Notes under the pieces: generated by a model
The model's database searches: none
Told to the model about the DNA's origin: nothing
The model's input: the letters and a program-made list of their open reading frames with translations, nothing else
Source: Akkermansia sp.
GTDB taxonomy: Bacteria; Verrucomicrobiota; Verrucomicrobiia; Verrucomicrobiales; Akkermansiaceae
NCBI GenBank assembly: GCA_030535795.1
Contig: JAUNRE010000009.1
Coordinates: 1 to 44,445, forward strand
Direction: 5' to 3'
DNA: 44,445 bases
Made by a program: the position numbers and the translations under genes
In this document: piece after piece, positions 34,789 to 43,432 of the stretch
Numbering within the stretch: the first letter of the stretch is position 1
Layout of the letters: every line of letters begins with the position of its first letter

Positions 34789-36990
34789 ATGAAAGCAGAA
34801 TTTTTCATCTCAACGCTCAAGCATGAAGGCATAGATTCATACTTCGGTGTGCCGGACAGCCTGCTCAAGAGCATTTGTGCATACATAACAGACCATTCGG
34901 ACGGTAAACATCATGTCATTTCAGCTAATGAAGGAAACGCCATTGGTTTAGCATGTGGTCACTATTTGGCAACGGCGCGACCCGCTATGGTGTACATGCA
35001 GAATTCCGGACAGGGTAACTGCGTGAACCCCCTTTTATCTCTTATGGATGAAGAGGTATACAGCATTCCCGTACTACTGCTGATTGGATGGCGAGGAGAG
35101 CCCGGAGTAAAAGATGAACCTCAGCATGTAAAGCAAGGTAAACTCACTCTGCCGCTACTGGAGACCATGGGCATAGCGTACTCTGTTCTCTCAACCAACG
35201 AGGCAGAAGCAGACAAACAAATCCGTACAGCCTGCACCTATATGCGCCAGCACAGCAAGCCCTACGCTCTAATTGCGCGAAAAAACACATTCGCCCCCTA
35301 CACTTTGCAAAACAAGCGACCCAATCTCGCTCAGATGAGCCGTGAAGAAGCAATCTGTACAGTTGCTTCGATGTTAGCAAAGGATGATATGGTCATCTCT
35401 ACCACCGGCCAGATCTCCAGAGAACTCTATGAATACCGAGAAAGAAGCTCTCGCTCACATCAGGCTGATTTTCTGACGGTCGGAGCTATGGGGCACGCCT
35501 CTTCCATAGCCATGGGAGTAGCCTTATCCAAACCGGAGCGTCGAGTCATCTGCATGGATGGAGATGGTGCCATGCTCATGCACTTGGGGGCTATAGGCAT
35601 CATTGGCAATGCAAGGCTTCCCAATTTACGCCATATTGTGTTTAACAATGCAGCTCACGATTCAGTCGGAGCCCAACCCACTGTGGCCGACAAACTCGAT
35701 ATCAACGAACTAGCTCTGGCTTGCGGCTACAGCAACTGTTTCAAAGCCGACAACAAGGAAGAGCTTAGACATATCCTGCCGCAATTCCTCGCCGGATCCG
35801 GCACCACCCTGCTGGAAATTACGGTTGCATGTGGAGCTCGCTCTGATTTAGCTCGACCAAAAGAAAAACCAATTGAAAACAAATTGGCCTTCATGCATTT
35901 TTCGGAGGAAGGCAAAGGGTATGTTTACCCCGGTGCATTAGGAGAACTGTCCCGCATCATCACCACACGGGGATGGAAAAAAGTTCTACTTTTCTGCACG
36001 GAGCGTTGTCAGAACGAACTAGGTGAAAAAATTGGCGCAGAATTGAGAAATTGCGTGGTGACCACCTATTCCGCCATCACCCCCAACCCGACGGCTCAGG
36101 ATATCACGAAAGCTGTTGTGGGTATACAGGAAACACCAGATGCCATTATTGCCATCGGAGGCGGCTCCGTCATCGATTTTGCCAAACTTTATCGCGCTGC
36201 CTCAGACAACAATATCAATATCGAGCAATACTTCAAAGCTCCCACTCCTCTCATCCGCACAACTCCCCTTGTAGCCATCCCCACAACAGCGGGAACCGGC
36301 AGCGAAGCAACCCGTTTTGCTGTTGTATACATTAATGGCGAGAAGTATTCGCTCGATGCGGCTGCAGTCATGCCGGATTATGCTCTGGTTGACAGCCAAC
36401 TCATGGCAAGTGCCCCTGCCTACCTCAAGGCAACCTGCGGAATGGATGCTCTCTGCCAGGCAATAGAAGGATTCTGGGCTCGAGGCGCCACTCCTCAAAG
36501 CGACATCTTTGCCTTGGAAGCCATTAAGCTCTGCCGCGATGCTCTCATCGATTTCGTTAACTCCTGTAACGACGAATCAGCCACATCGATGGCGAAGGCC
36601 TCATATCTTGCCGGTAAATGCATCAGCATCACCCGCACGACAGCCGCACACGCCCTCTCCTACAAAATCACCCAAGAATACGGCATACCACACGGCCATG
36701 CCGTTGCGCTGAGTCTCCCGGGGCTTGCAGAACTGCACTATAATAACTCTGAGGTCAACTCACCGCTACGGGACAAAATGTTGAAGCTTGCGGAACTTCT
36801 CGGCATAAAGAACGGAGAGTTTCGCAATTGGTTTGCAGAGCTATACCACAAAATTGGGTTAACCTACAGCACCGAAGAATTACATATCGCTCCACTGCAG
36901 GAAATCGCATGCGCAGTCAACACAGAGCGACTGGCTAACAACCCACTGCCACTCACAACTGCACAACTTCAACAAGTATTTTTCCCATAA
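34789..36990 (+). CDS. Phosphonopyruvate decarboxylase fused to phosphonoacetaldehyde reductase
   Basis: This encodes 733 residues, two enzymes in one chain. Residues 1-365 are a thiamine diphosphate decarboxylase of the Ppd type: NEGNAIGLACG at 48-58, QNSGQGNCVNPLLSL at 71-85, and the TPP motif GDGA (258-261) to NN (286-287). It makes phosphonoacetaldehyde irreversibly, which pulls the unfavourable PEP mutase step. Residues 375-733 are an iron-type alcohol dehydrogenase: GGGSVIDFAK at 457-466, TTAGTGSEAT at 499-508, DALCQAIEGF and metal ligands at His621 and in GIPHGHA (635, 637). By family precedent it reduces the aldehyde to 2-hydroxyethylphosphonate. No aminotransferase gene is nearby, so aminoethylphosphonate is less likely. 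rpe follows 27 bases later. Confidence 0.9.
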   Translation: MKAEFFISTLKHEGIDSYFGVPDSLLKSICAYITDHSDGKHHVISANEGNAIGLACGHYLATARPAMVYMQNSGQGNCVNPLLSLMDEEVYSIPVLLLIGWRGEPGVKDEPQHVKQGKLTLPLLETMGIAYSVLSTNEAEADKQIRTACTYMRQHSKPYALIARKNTFAPYTLQNKRPNLAQMSREEAICTVASMLAKDDMVISTTGQISRELYEYRERSSRSHQADFLTVGAMGHASSIAMGVALSKPERRVICMDGDGAMLMHLGAIGIIGNARLPNLRHIVFNNAAHDSVGAQPTVADKLDINELALACGYSNCFKADNKEELRHILPQFLAGSGTTLLEITVACGARSDLARPKEKPIENKLAFMHFSEEGKGYVYPGALGELSRIITTRGWKKVLLFCTERCQNELGEKIGAELRNCVVTTYSAITPNPTAQDITKAVVGIQETPDAIIAIGGGSVIDFAKLYRAASDNNINIEQYFKAPTPLIRTTPLVAIPTTAGTGSEATRFAVVYINGEKYSLDAAAVMPDYALVDSQLMASAPAYLKATCGMDALCQAIEGFWARGATPQSDIFALEAIKLCRDALIDFVNSCNDESATSMAKASYLAGKCISITRTTAAHALSYKITQEYGIPHGHAVALSLPGLAELHYNNSEVNSPLRDKMLKLAELLGIKNGEFRNWFAELYHKIGLTYSTEELHIAPLQEIACAVNTERLANNPLPLTTAQLQQVFFP

Positions 36991-37017
36991 CAATATACTA
37001 CAGACGCTTATCTCATT

Positions 37018-37668
37018 ATGCTTATCGCCCCTTCCATGCTTGCCTGTGATTTCCGCCGCATTGGTGAAGAAGCCGCCCGAGCCCTAGCTGCCGGAGCGGA
37101 CTGGTTGCACCTTGATGTGATGGATGGCTCGTTCGTTGACAATATCTCCTTCGGCCCCGATATCTGTGCTGCCATTCGCAACAGTGTGCCGGTTGATGCC
37201 TATTTGGATGCGCACCTCATGATTGATGCCCCCGATCACTACCTGCCCCGCTTCCTGAAAGCCGGCATGAATATGATTACCATCCATGTAGAACGTGAGG
37301 GAGCCGTAGACTTGCACGCCACACTGGCAGCTATCCGCGAAGGTGGTGCCCATGCAGGCCTTGCCGTGAATCCCGCCACGCCGGTTGAGAGGGTATTACC
37401 ATACCTCGCAGAGCTCGACATGATACTGGTAATGAGTGTCGTACCGGGCTTTGGCGGACAAAGTTTCATGGGCGAAGTGCTTGAAAAAGTACGTGTATTG
37501 GATGAGGCACGCAAAGCACAGGGGCTTAAGTTCCTCATTCAGATGGATGGAGGTATCGGCGCGGCACAGGCTCCGCTCTGCGCCGAAGCCGGGGCCGATT
37601 GTCTGGTAGCCGGCAGCAGCACATTCCGAGCTCCGGACATGGCAGCCGCCATAGCCGGCATGAAATAA
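37018..37668 (+). CDS. rpe: Ribulose-phosphate 3-epimerase
   Basis: This encodes 216 residues of a TIM-barrel epimerase: PSMLACDF at the N terminus, WLHLDVMDGSFVDNISFGPD, DAHLMIDAPDHYL, LVMSVVPGFGGQSFM and FLIQMDGGIG. These include the metal-binding His/Asp and the GFGGQ phosphate loop. It interconverts ribulose-5-phosphate and xylulose-5-phosphate in the pentose phosphate pathway. It lies 27 bases after the phosphonate fusion gene with no terminator between, so it may be carried on the same transcript, though its role is housekeeping and its base composition returns to the local norm. Confidence 0.93.
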   Translation: MLIAPSMLACDFRRIGEEAARALAAGADWLHLDVMDGSFVDNISFGPDICAAIRNSVPVDAYLDAHLMIDAPDHYLPRFLKAGMNMITIHVEREGAVDLHATLAAIREGGAHAGLAVNPATPVERVLPYLAELDMILVMSVVPGFGGQSFMGEVLEKVRVLDEARKAQGLKFLIQMDGGIGAAQAPLCAEAGADCLVAGSSTFRAPDMAAAIAGMK

Positions 37669-37680
37669 TTACTTACCGAC

Positions 37681-38421
37681 ATGGATAAAGCGACTAAGAG
37701 CCTGCTCAATGTTCTGCTGAGCGTACTGGCACCCGTACTCATTCTGGACAACTGCTCTGCCACCGGTGACAAGTTGTGGCTCCTGGGCACGACGTGGGCA
37801 ATGGTAGTAGCACTGGCGCTGCCGATTGGCTGCGGCGTATACAGCCTCATTACAGAGCGTAAAATTGAAGCCATGACGGCGTTCGGCCTGCTGGGTACCA
37901 TCCTGACCGGCGTCGTAACAATTTATGCCAACACGGGCGACGCCCTGGCCATTCGCCCCGACACCCCGTGGTGGTATGCCGCGAAAGAAGCTATCATCGC
38001 TCTGCTGCTGGCGGGTGCCATGCTGGTAGGAGGAGGAAAAGATGGCTCACTGCTGCGCGCCTGTGTGTACTCAGACGCCCTCTTTGACATCCGCCGTATA
38101 GAGGGCACAGTACGCGAGAAAGGGCTGATGGACAGCTACAATGGTGTGCTGAATCGTGCAGCGCTCATGACCGCGGGCTCTCTGCTCTTCTCGGCAGCCA
38201 TGAACTTCGGGCTCGCTCTATATTTCCTGCTGCCTGTTCCCGATATGCCTGCGGCGGAACAGGCTGTGCAGTACAATTACGCGGTCAGCAAAATGACATG
38301 GATGGGGTACCTCATCATCGGCATCCCTTTGCTCGCCACACTTTTCCTTGTTATCCGCTACCTGGGCAAAGCCCTCAAAAACCTCACGGCACTGCCGGAT
38401 GAACAACTTTATATGCGCTAA
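37681..38421 (+). CDS. Polytopic membrane protein, VC0807/DUF3159-like
   Basis: This encodes 246 residues with about six membrane helices. The segment LNVLLSVLAPVLILDNCS, followed by WAMVVALALPIGCGVYSLIT, a charged TERKIEAMTAFGLLG and a later hydrophilic loop (RACVYSDALFDIRRIEGTVR), matches my memory of the VC0807-type integral membrane family, whose function is not established. It starts 12 bases after rpe. It ends 70 bases before fucP, which has its own promoter. The assignment is tentative. Confidence 0.6.
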   Translation: MDKATKSLLNVLLSVLAPVLILDNCSATGDKLWLLGTTWAMVVALALPIGCGVYSLITERKIEAMTAFGLLGTILTGVVTIYANTGDALAIRPDTPWWYAAKEAIIALLLAGAMLVGGGKDGSLLRACVYSDALFDIRRIEGTVREKGLMDSYNGVLNRAALMTAGSLLFSAAMNFGLALYFLLPVPDMPAAEQAVQYNYAVSKMTWMGYLIIGIPLLATLFLVIRYLGKALKNLTALPDEQLYMR

Positions 38422-38456
38422 CATCAATTTTTAAGCCCGTCAGGTAAATTTCCGGC

Positions 38457-38484
38457 TTGACATAGCGGGGCAAAATGCTATTCT
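38457..38484 (+). promoter_or_regulatory. Promoter of the fucose operon, leaderless
   Basis: TTGACA (38457-38462), 16 bases, TATTCT (38479-38484), then 7 bases to ATG 38492, so transcription should begin at or next to the start codon. A short inverted repeat, AAGCC (38433-38437) and GGCTT (38454-38458), overlaps the -35 box and could be a regulator site. Confidence 0.75.
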
Positions 38485-38491
38485 GTGCACT

Positions 38492-40048
38492 ATGAGCAAG
38501 TATGCCAAAGGAGACATGACACCTGTTGTGCCGCGCCGCTTTCGCTCGATTTTCTTCATGCTCGTGAGCTGTTTTGCGCTCTGGGGCCTGTTGAACAATA
38601 TGACCGATAACCTGGTGCCGGCGTTTAAAAACATCTTCACCATCCCCCAAGAACAGGCCGCTCTGGTACAGGTCGCTTTCTATGGCGCCTATGCAGTGTT
38701 GGCCATTTTTGCTTCCATCCTTATTGAGGAGTTCTCGTATAAAAAGGGCGTACTCATTGGCCTTGGTGTATATATAGCGGGCGCGTTAGCCTACATCCCG
38801 GCATGTATCCACCAGAGCTTTGAAATTTACTTCATCGCCATTTTCGTGGTAGCCTGTGGCTGCTCTGTACTGGAAACGACATGCAACCCGTATGTTATTT
38901 CCCTCGGACCGGAGAAGACTGCGGTTCGCCGTCTTAATTTTGCCCAGGCATTCAACCCGGTGGGCTCGATTTGCGGCATTCTTCTCGCCCAGCAGCTCAT
39001 CCTCAGCAACCTGAACCCCGCCACGGCCGATGAGCGTGCCGCCATGCCGGCTGAGCAGCTCAAAAATATTGTACACACGGAGCTGTTCTGGGTTTGCGCA
39101 CCCTATGTCGGGCTGTGCGGCATTGCTTTCCTTATTTGGATTTTCTTCCTGCGTGCAAAGGATACGCAGGAGACGACCAACACTTCTGAACAGCCGGAGA
39201 AACAAGGTAATGGCAGCGGCCTGCGCGTGCTGATTGCCGCCTTCTTTGCTATCGTGCCGCTGGTTGTGCTCTATTTCATTTTCCCCGACATGGACAAGGT
39301 GACTTGGGTTCTGCTGGGTACACTGGGTCCGATTATCTACCTGTTCCTGATTGGAGATTACCGCTCGATGTTGTTCTCCTTGCTGCGCCAGCCCCGCTAC
39401 TGGTGTGGCGTAATTGCGCAGTTCTTCTACGTAGGCGTACAGATTGCAGCCTGGACCTACCTGAACGTGTACTGCTGCAAGGAGTTGGGAGTAACGCCGG
39501 CAAAAGCCGCCACGTACTACCTCATTTCACTGATTCTCTTCATTGCCTGCCGCTGGGTTGCCACCTACTACATGAAGAAGTTTAATCCTGCGAGCATGAT
39601 GAGCCTGTTTGCCATTGGGGCCATAGCCACCTGTGCCGGCACCATTTACCTGCCCAGCACTACACTCTTCAGCATCGGCGGGCTGGACTTCTCGCCAAAC
39701 GTCATCTGCCTGATCGCCATGTCCGGCTGCATGAGCCTGATGTTCCCCACCATCTACGGCATTGCACTGGGAGGCCTGAACCAGCGCGATGTGAAACTGG
39801 GCGCAGCAGGTCTTATCATGGCAATTCTGGGTGGTGCACTCATTACGCCGTGGATGGCCGGCATCATTGGCGATGCCGAAAGTGGCTGGCTGTTCCTGAC
39901 TTCAGCGTTCGATAACACATGGGACACCAACCTGGGAACAAGTTCCGCCGCGGTGCGTGCCTCGTTCATCGTTCCCGCCATCTGCTTCGCGGTGGTGCTG
40001 CTTTACAGCCTTATCTTCCGCAAGCCTACCACTTCCTCTGACAAATAA
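38492..40048 (+). CDS. fucP: L-fucose permease, major facilitator superfamily
   Basis: This encodes 518 residues with about twelve membrane helices. The start ATG 38492 is set by the promoter 7 bases upstream. FucP-like features: FALWGLLNNMTDNLVPAFKN in helix 1, with the conserved N-x-x-D of the fucose/H+ symporters, YGAYAVLAIFASILIEEFSY in helix 2, GCSVLETTCNPYV with the conserved Glu in helix 4, and AQAFNPVGSICG. FYVGVQIAAWTYLNVYCC and SLMFPTIYGIALGGL match the C-terminal half. It imports L-fucose released from host mucin. A long hydrophilic loop (DTQETTNTSEQPEKQGNGS) separates the halves. fucI follows 21 bases on. Confidence 0.92.
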   Translation: MSKYAKGDMTPVVPRRFRSIFFMLVSCFALWGLLNNMTDNLVPAFKNIFTIPQEQAALVQVAFYGAYAVLAIFASILIEEFSYKKGVLIGLGVYIAGALAYIPACIHQSFEIYFIAIFVVACGCSVLETTCNPYVISLGPEKTAVRRLNFAQAFNPVGSICGILLAQQLILSNLNPATADERAAMPAEQLKNIVHTELFWVCAPYVGLCGIAFLIWIFFLRAKDTQETTNTSEQPEKQGNGSGLRVLIAAFFAIVPLVVLYFIFPDMDKVTWVLLGTLGPIIYLFLIGDYRSMLFSLLRQPRYWCGVIAQFFYVGVQIAAWTYLNVYCCKELGVTPAKAATYYLISLILFIACRWVATYYMKKFNPASMMSLFAIGAIATCAGTIYLPSTTLFSIGGLDFSPNVICLIAMSGCMSLMFPTIYGIALGGLNQRDVKLGAAGLIMAILGGALITPWMAGIIGDAESGWLFLTSAFDNTWDTNLGTSSAAVRASFIVPAICFAVVLLYSLIFRKPTTSSDK

Positions 40049-40069
40049 TTTAACTTAATCCAACCATAT

Positions 40070-41851
40070 ATGAAATACGATACATTACCCACCATCGGAA
40101 TCCGCCCCACGATTGACGGCCGCCGCCTCGGCGTTCGTGAATCCCTGGAGGATCAGACCATGAACATGGCAAAGGCCGCAGCAGCTCTCATTGAGGCCAA
40201 TGTGACCCACGCTAACGGCCAGCCAGTAAAGTGCATCATTGCCGACACCACCATCGGTGGGCCGGCTGAAGCAGCCGCCTGCAACCAGAAATTTGCAGAA
40301 AACAACGTAGGGTGCTCTCTCATCGTGACTCCCTGCTGGTGCTACATTACCGAAACTTTTGAGACAGACGCCACCACCCCCAAGGCAATCTGGGGCTTCA
40401 ACGGCACAGAGCGTCCCGGCGCCGTGTACCTGGCCGCAGCTCTTGCCGGCTATGCACAGAAAGGAGTGCCCGCCTTCTCTATCTACGGCCATGATGTGCA
40501 GGACGCCGACGATACCAGCATCCCTGAGGATGTGGCAGAAAAGATTCTGCGCTTTGCTCGCGCCGGTCTGACAGTAGCAACACTGCGTGGCAAGGGCTAC
40601 CTCTCCATCGGTGGTTGCTCCATGGGTATCGCAGGTTCTATCCTCGACCACTCCTTCTGGGAAGCCTATCTCGGCATGCGCGTGCAGCCGGTGGATATGA
40701 CAGAAGTGCGTCGCCGCATGGAACTGGGCATCTACGACAAGGCCGAGTTCGACCTCGCCATGGAGTGGGCTAAGAAGTACGTGAAGATTGGGCCGGATCG
40801 CAACCGCCCCGACCTTGTACTCTCCCCCGAGGAGAAGGAGCGCACCCTGCGTGAGAGCATCCTCATGACTATCATCTTCCGCGACATGATGCACGGCAAC
40901 CCCTACCTCAAGACCATCGACCGCGAGGAAGAGGGCTTGGGCTTCAACGCTATCTGCGGTGGCTTCCAGGGGCAGCGCCATTGGACGGACTTCTATCCCA
41001 ACGGCGACATGGCAGAGTCCCTGCTTAACAGCACCTTCGACTGGAACGGCCCGCGTGAGGCGATTCCCTTTGCCACGGAAAATGACGCCATGAACGGCGT
41101 ATGCATGCTGCTGCTGCACCAGCTTACCGGCCGCGCCGCCTGCTTCTCCGACATCCGCACCTACTGGAGCCCCGCTGCTGTGAAGCGCGTGACCGGCTAC
41201 ACGATGGAGGGTCTGGCCAAGGACGGCATCATGCACCTCATCAACTCCGGCTCCACCGCTCTGGACGGCAACATGCACTCCACCGCCCCCGATGGCACCC
41301 CCATCATGAAGAAGACCGGTGAGACCACTCAGGCAGACATCGAAGCCATGATGGGTGCTTCTGAATGGTGCCCGGCCAACCGAGAATATTTCCGCGGCGG
41401 CGGCTACAGCCTGCACTTCGTATCCAAGGGTAATGTGCCCGTTACTATGATTCGCATGAACCTGGTGAAGGGTCAGGGGCCGGTGCTCACCATCGTGGAA
41501 GGCTGGACCTGCGACCTGCCCCAGGAGGTGAACGACAAGCTCGACCAGCGCACCGACCCGGGTTGGCCCACCACTTGGTTTGCCCCGCGCCTGACCGGCA
41601 AGGGTGGTTTCACCGACGTTTACTCCGTCATGGCCAACATGGGCGCCAACCACGGCGCATGGACCTACGGCCACATCGGTGCTGACATCATCACCCTGGC
41701 TTCCATGCTCCGCATCCCCGTATACGCCCACAACGTACCCGAGGAGCAGGTATACCGCCCGGCAGCCTGGAACCTGTTCGGCACCGCCGACCCCGAAGGT
41801 GCTGACTTCCGCGCCTGCGCCAACTTCGGCCCGATTTACGGGAAGTATTAA
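40070..41851 (+). CDS. fucI: L-fucose isomerase
   Basis: This encodes 593 residues, the usual length. It converts L-fucose to L-fuculose with Mn(II) in the cytoplasm. Recognisable blocks: [20 protein letters not shown] at the N terminus, [69 protein letters not shown] and [20 protein letters not shown] near the end. It lies between the permease and the kinase of the same pathway. A strong hairpin terminator follows at 41865-41902, which should reduce transcription of fucK relative to fucI. Confidence 0.95.
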   Translation: MKYDTLPTIGIRPTIDGRRLGVRESLEDQTMNMAKAAAALIEANVTHANGQPVKCIIADTTIGGPAEAAACNQKFAENNVGCSLIVTPCWCYITETFETDATTPKAIWGFNGTERPGAVYLAAALAGYAQKGVPAFSIYGHDVQDADDTSIPEDVAEKILRFARAGLTVATLRGKGYLSIGGCSMGIAGSILDHSFWEAYLGMRVQPVDMTEVRRRMELGIYDKAEFDLAMEWAKKYVKIGPDRNRPDLVLSPEEKERTLRESILMTIIFRDMMHGNPYLKTIDREEEGLGFNAICGGFQGQRHWTDFYPNGDMAESLLNSTFDWNGPREAIPFATENDAMNGVCMLLLHQLTGRAACFSDIRTYWSPAAVKRVTGYTMEGLAKDGIMHLINSGSTALDGNMHSTAPDGTPIMKKTGETTQADIEAMMGASEWCPANREYFRGGGYSLHFVSKGNVPVTMIRMNLVKGQGPVLTIVEGWTCDLPQEVNDKLDQRTDPGWPTTWFAPRLTGKGGFTDVYSVMANMGANHGAWTYGHIGADIITLASMLRIPVYAHNVPEEQVYRPAAWNLFGTADPEGADFRACANFGPIYGKY

Positions 41852-41864
41852 TCGATAATCATCT

Positions 41865-41902
41865 CAAGCTGCCGGGAGGAATCCCGGCAGCTTGTCATTT
41901 TT
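41865..41902 (+). terminator. Internal terminator between fucI and fucK
   Basis: A perfect 13-bp stem, CAAGCTGCCGGGA (41865-41877) and TCCCGGCAGCTTG (41882-41894), is followed by TCATTTTT. fucK begins 7 bases after the T run. Kinase expression would depend on read-through; no separate promoter is visible in the short gap. Confidence 0.82.
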
Positions 41903-41908
41903 ACCAAC

Positions 41909-43324
41909 ATGTCTTATATTCTTTGCTTAGACTGCGGCGCGACAAATGTTCGAGCCATTCTGGTGGACGAGAAAGGAAAGCTTGTAGCCAAAGCCAGCCA
42001 ACCGAACTCGACGGATGCCGGCGAGGAAAACGCCCAATATCACGTCTGGAATGCCGAGCGTATTCTTAATCAGCTGGCTGAATGCACGCGCAAAATTCTG
42101 CCCGAAATTGATGCTACCCAAGTAAAAGGGGTGACAATTACCACATTTGGTGTAGACGGCGCTTTGGTCAATGAAAGTGGGGATTTGCTCTATCCTGTCA
42201 TCTCCTGGAAATGCCCTCGCACAGCCGAGGTCATGAAGCAGATTGATAAATATCTCCCTCAGAGCAGTCTGAACAAGATATCAGGTGTGGGAGAGTTTGC
42301 GTTCAACACGATTTACAAACTCATCTGGCTCAAGGAAAACCGCCCGGAACTCCTGGAACAGGCGCACGCATGGCTCTTTATTTCCAACATCCTGGCCTAC
42401 CGCCTCACCGGCGTTATGGCGACGGATCGCACCATGGCCGGCACTTCCCAGATGACAGACCTCGCTACCGGCGACTGGAGCGATGAAATTCTCGGCACTC
42501 TCGGTATTAGCAAAGAACTCTTCCCCCCCATGGTCAATGCCGGTGATGTCATTGGCAACCTCACTCCCTCTGCCTGCAAACTGCTGGGGCTCCCCTGCTC
42601 CGTTCCTGTTGTCAGCACCGGCCACGACACCCAGTTTGCCCTCTTTGGCAGCGGCGTGAAAGAGAACCAACCCTTCCTTTCCAGCGGCACATGGGAAATC
42701 TTGATGCTTCGCACAGCCAAGGCGACGCTTGCACCCGAAGATTACGCAGCCGGCGCCACTGTCGAGTACGACAGCAAGCAAGGTCTGCTCAATCCCGGCT
42801 TACAATGGATTGCCAGCGGCATCATTGAATGGGTGAAGGCCACCTGTTACAACGGCGAAAACTACGATACGATGGATGCCGAAGCCGCCGCCATCCCCCC
42901 GGGCTGCGATGGAGTCAAACTCATCCCCAACTTCCTTCCGAGTGACTCAGTTCCCGGCAGCATCGAGGGGCTCATCCTCGGTCGTACGCGTGGCCACATT
43001 TACCGCGCGGCCATGGAAGCTCTTACCTATCGGCTCAAGAGCCGTCTGGAAAAGTTGGAAAAGGTCGGAGGCTTCAAGTCCACCGAACTCCTGCTCGTAG
43101 GCGGTGGAGCCCGCAACAAGATATGGACCCAGATGCGTGCCGACATCCTCGGCCTACCCATCCTCGTCTCCACTGTCTCCGAAAGCACCGTTCTGGGAGC
43201 CGCCATGTATGCCATGGCCGGCGCCGGCCTCTACCCCACCCCCGAAGCCGCCCGAGACGCCATAGGTATCACCTACGAAACAACCCACCCCGGAGAGCAG
43301 CAGCAGGCGTACGCTAAGCTTTAA
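41909..43324 (+). CDS. fucK: L-fuculokinase, FGGY family
   Basis: This encodes 471 residues. It phosphorylates L-fuculose at position 1 with ATP. FGGY family features: phosphate-binding LDCGATNVRAILVDEKG at the N terminus, TITTFGVDGALV with the catalytic Asp, STGHDTQFALFGSG, SSGTWEIL, and the C-terminal adenosine site LLLVGGGARNKIWTQMRADI followed by ESTVLGAAMYAMAGAG. It is the third gene of the fucose unit, behind a terminator. The aldolase (FucA) that would split fuculose-1-phosphate is not in the window. The stop is followed by the long inverted repeat at 43334-43383. Confidence 0.93.
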   Translation: MSYILCLDCGATNVRAILVDEKGKLVAKASQPNSTDAGEENAQYHVWNAERILNQLAECTRKILPEIDATQVKGVTITTFGVDGALVNESGDLLYPVISWKCPRTAEVMKQIDKYLPQSSLNKISGVGEFAFNTIYKLIWLKENRPELLEQAHAWLFISNILAYRLTGVMATDRTMAGTSQMTDLATGDWSDEILGTLGISKELFPPMVNAGDVIGNLTPSACKLLGLPCSVPVVSTGHDTQFALFGSGVKENQPFLSSGTWEILMLRTAKATLAPEDYAAGATVEYDSKQGLLNPGLQWIASGIIEWVKATCYNGENYDTMDAEAAAIPPGCDGVKLIPNFLPSDSVPGSIEGLILGRTRGHIYRAAMEALTYRLKSRLEKLEKVGGFKSTELLLVGGGARNKIWTQMRADILGLPILVSTVSESTVLGAAMYAMAGAGLYPTPEAARDAIGITYETTHPGEQQQAYAKL

Positions 43325-43333
43325 CCCCCAATT

Positions 43334-43383
43334 ACATTTTTCAACACATGCAAAATCGTAAGATTTCATGTGTTGAAAAATGT
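43334..43383. terminator. Long AT-rich inverted repeat between fucK and licD
   Basis: Seventeen-base arms, ACATTTTTCAACACATG (43334-43350) and CATGTGTTGAAAAATGT (43367-43383), pair perfectly. The stem continues inside with AAATC/GATTT around GTAA after a two-base bulge, about 22 bp in all. TTCTTCTTTATTT follows. It may be a fucK terminator, but its length and position at an abrupt composition change also suit the border of an acquired segment. Confidence 0.6.
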
Positions 43384-43432
43384 TCTTCTTTATTTATCAT
43401 TAATTTAACACAAAATTTTAAATCAAAACAAC

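Noticed and set aside
36051..36335. Short plus-strand frames within the decarboxylase-reductase gene
   Set aside because: Out-of-frame His/Arg/Ser-rich products inside an intact coding region.
40085..41731. A 548-codon open frame opposite fucI
   Set aside because: Shadow of strongly biased codons in fucI; the translation shows no family motif.
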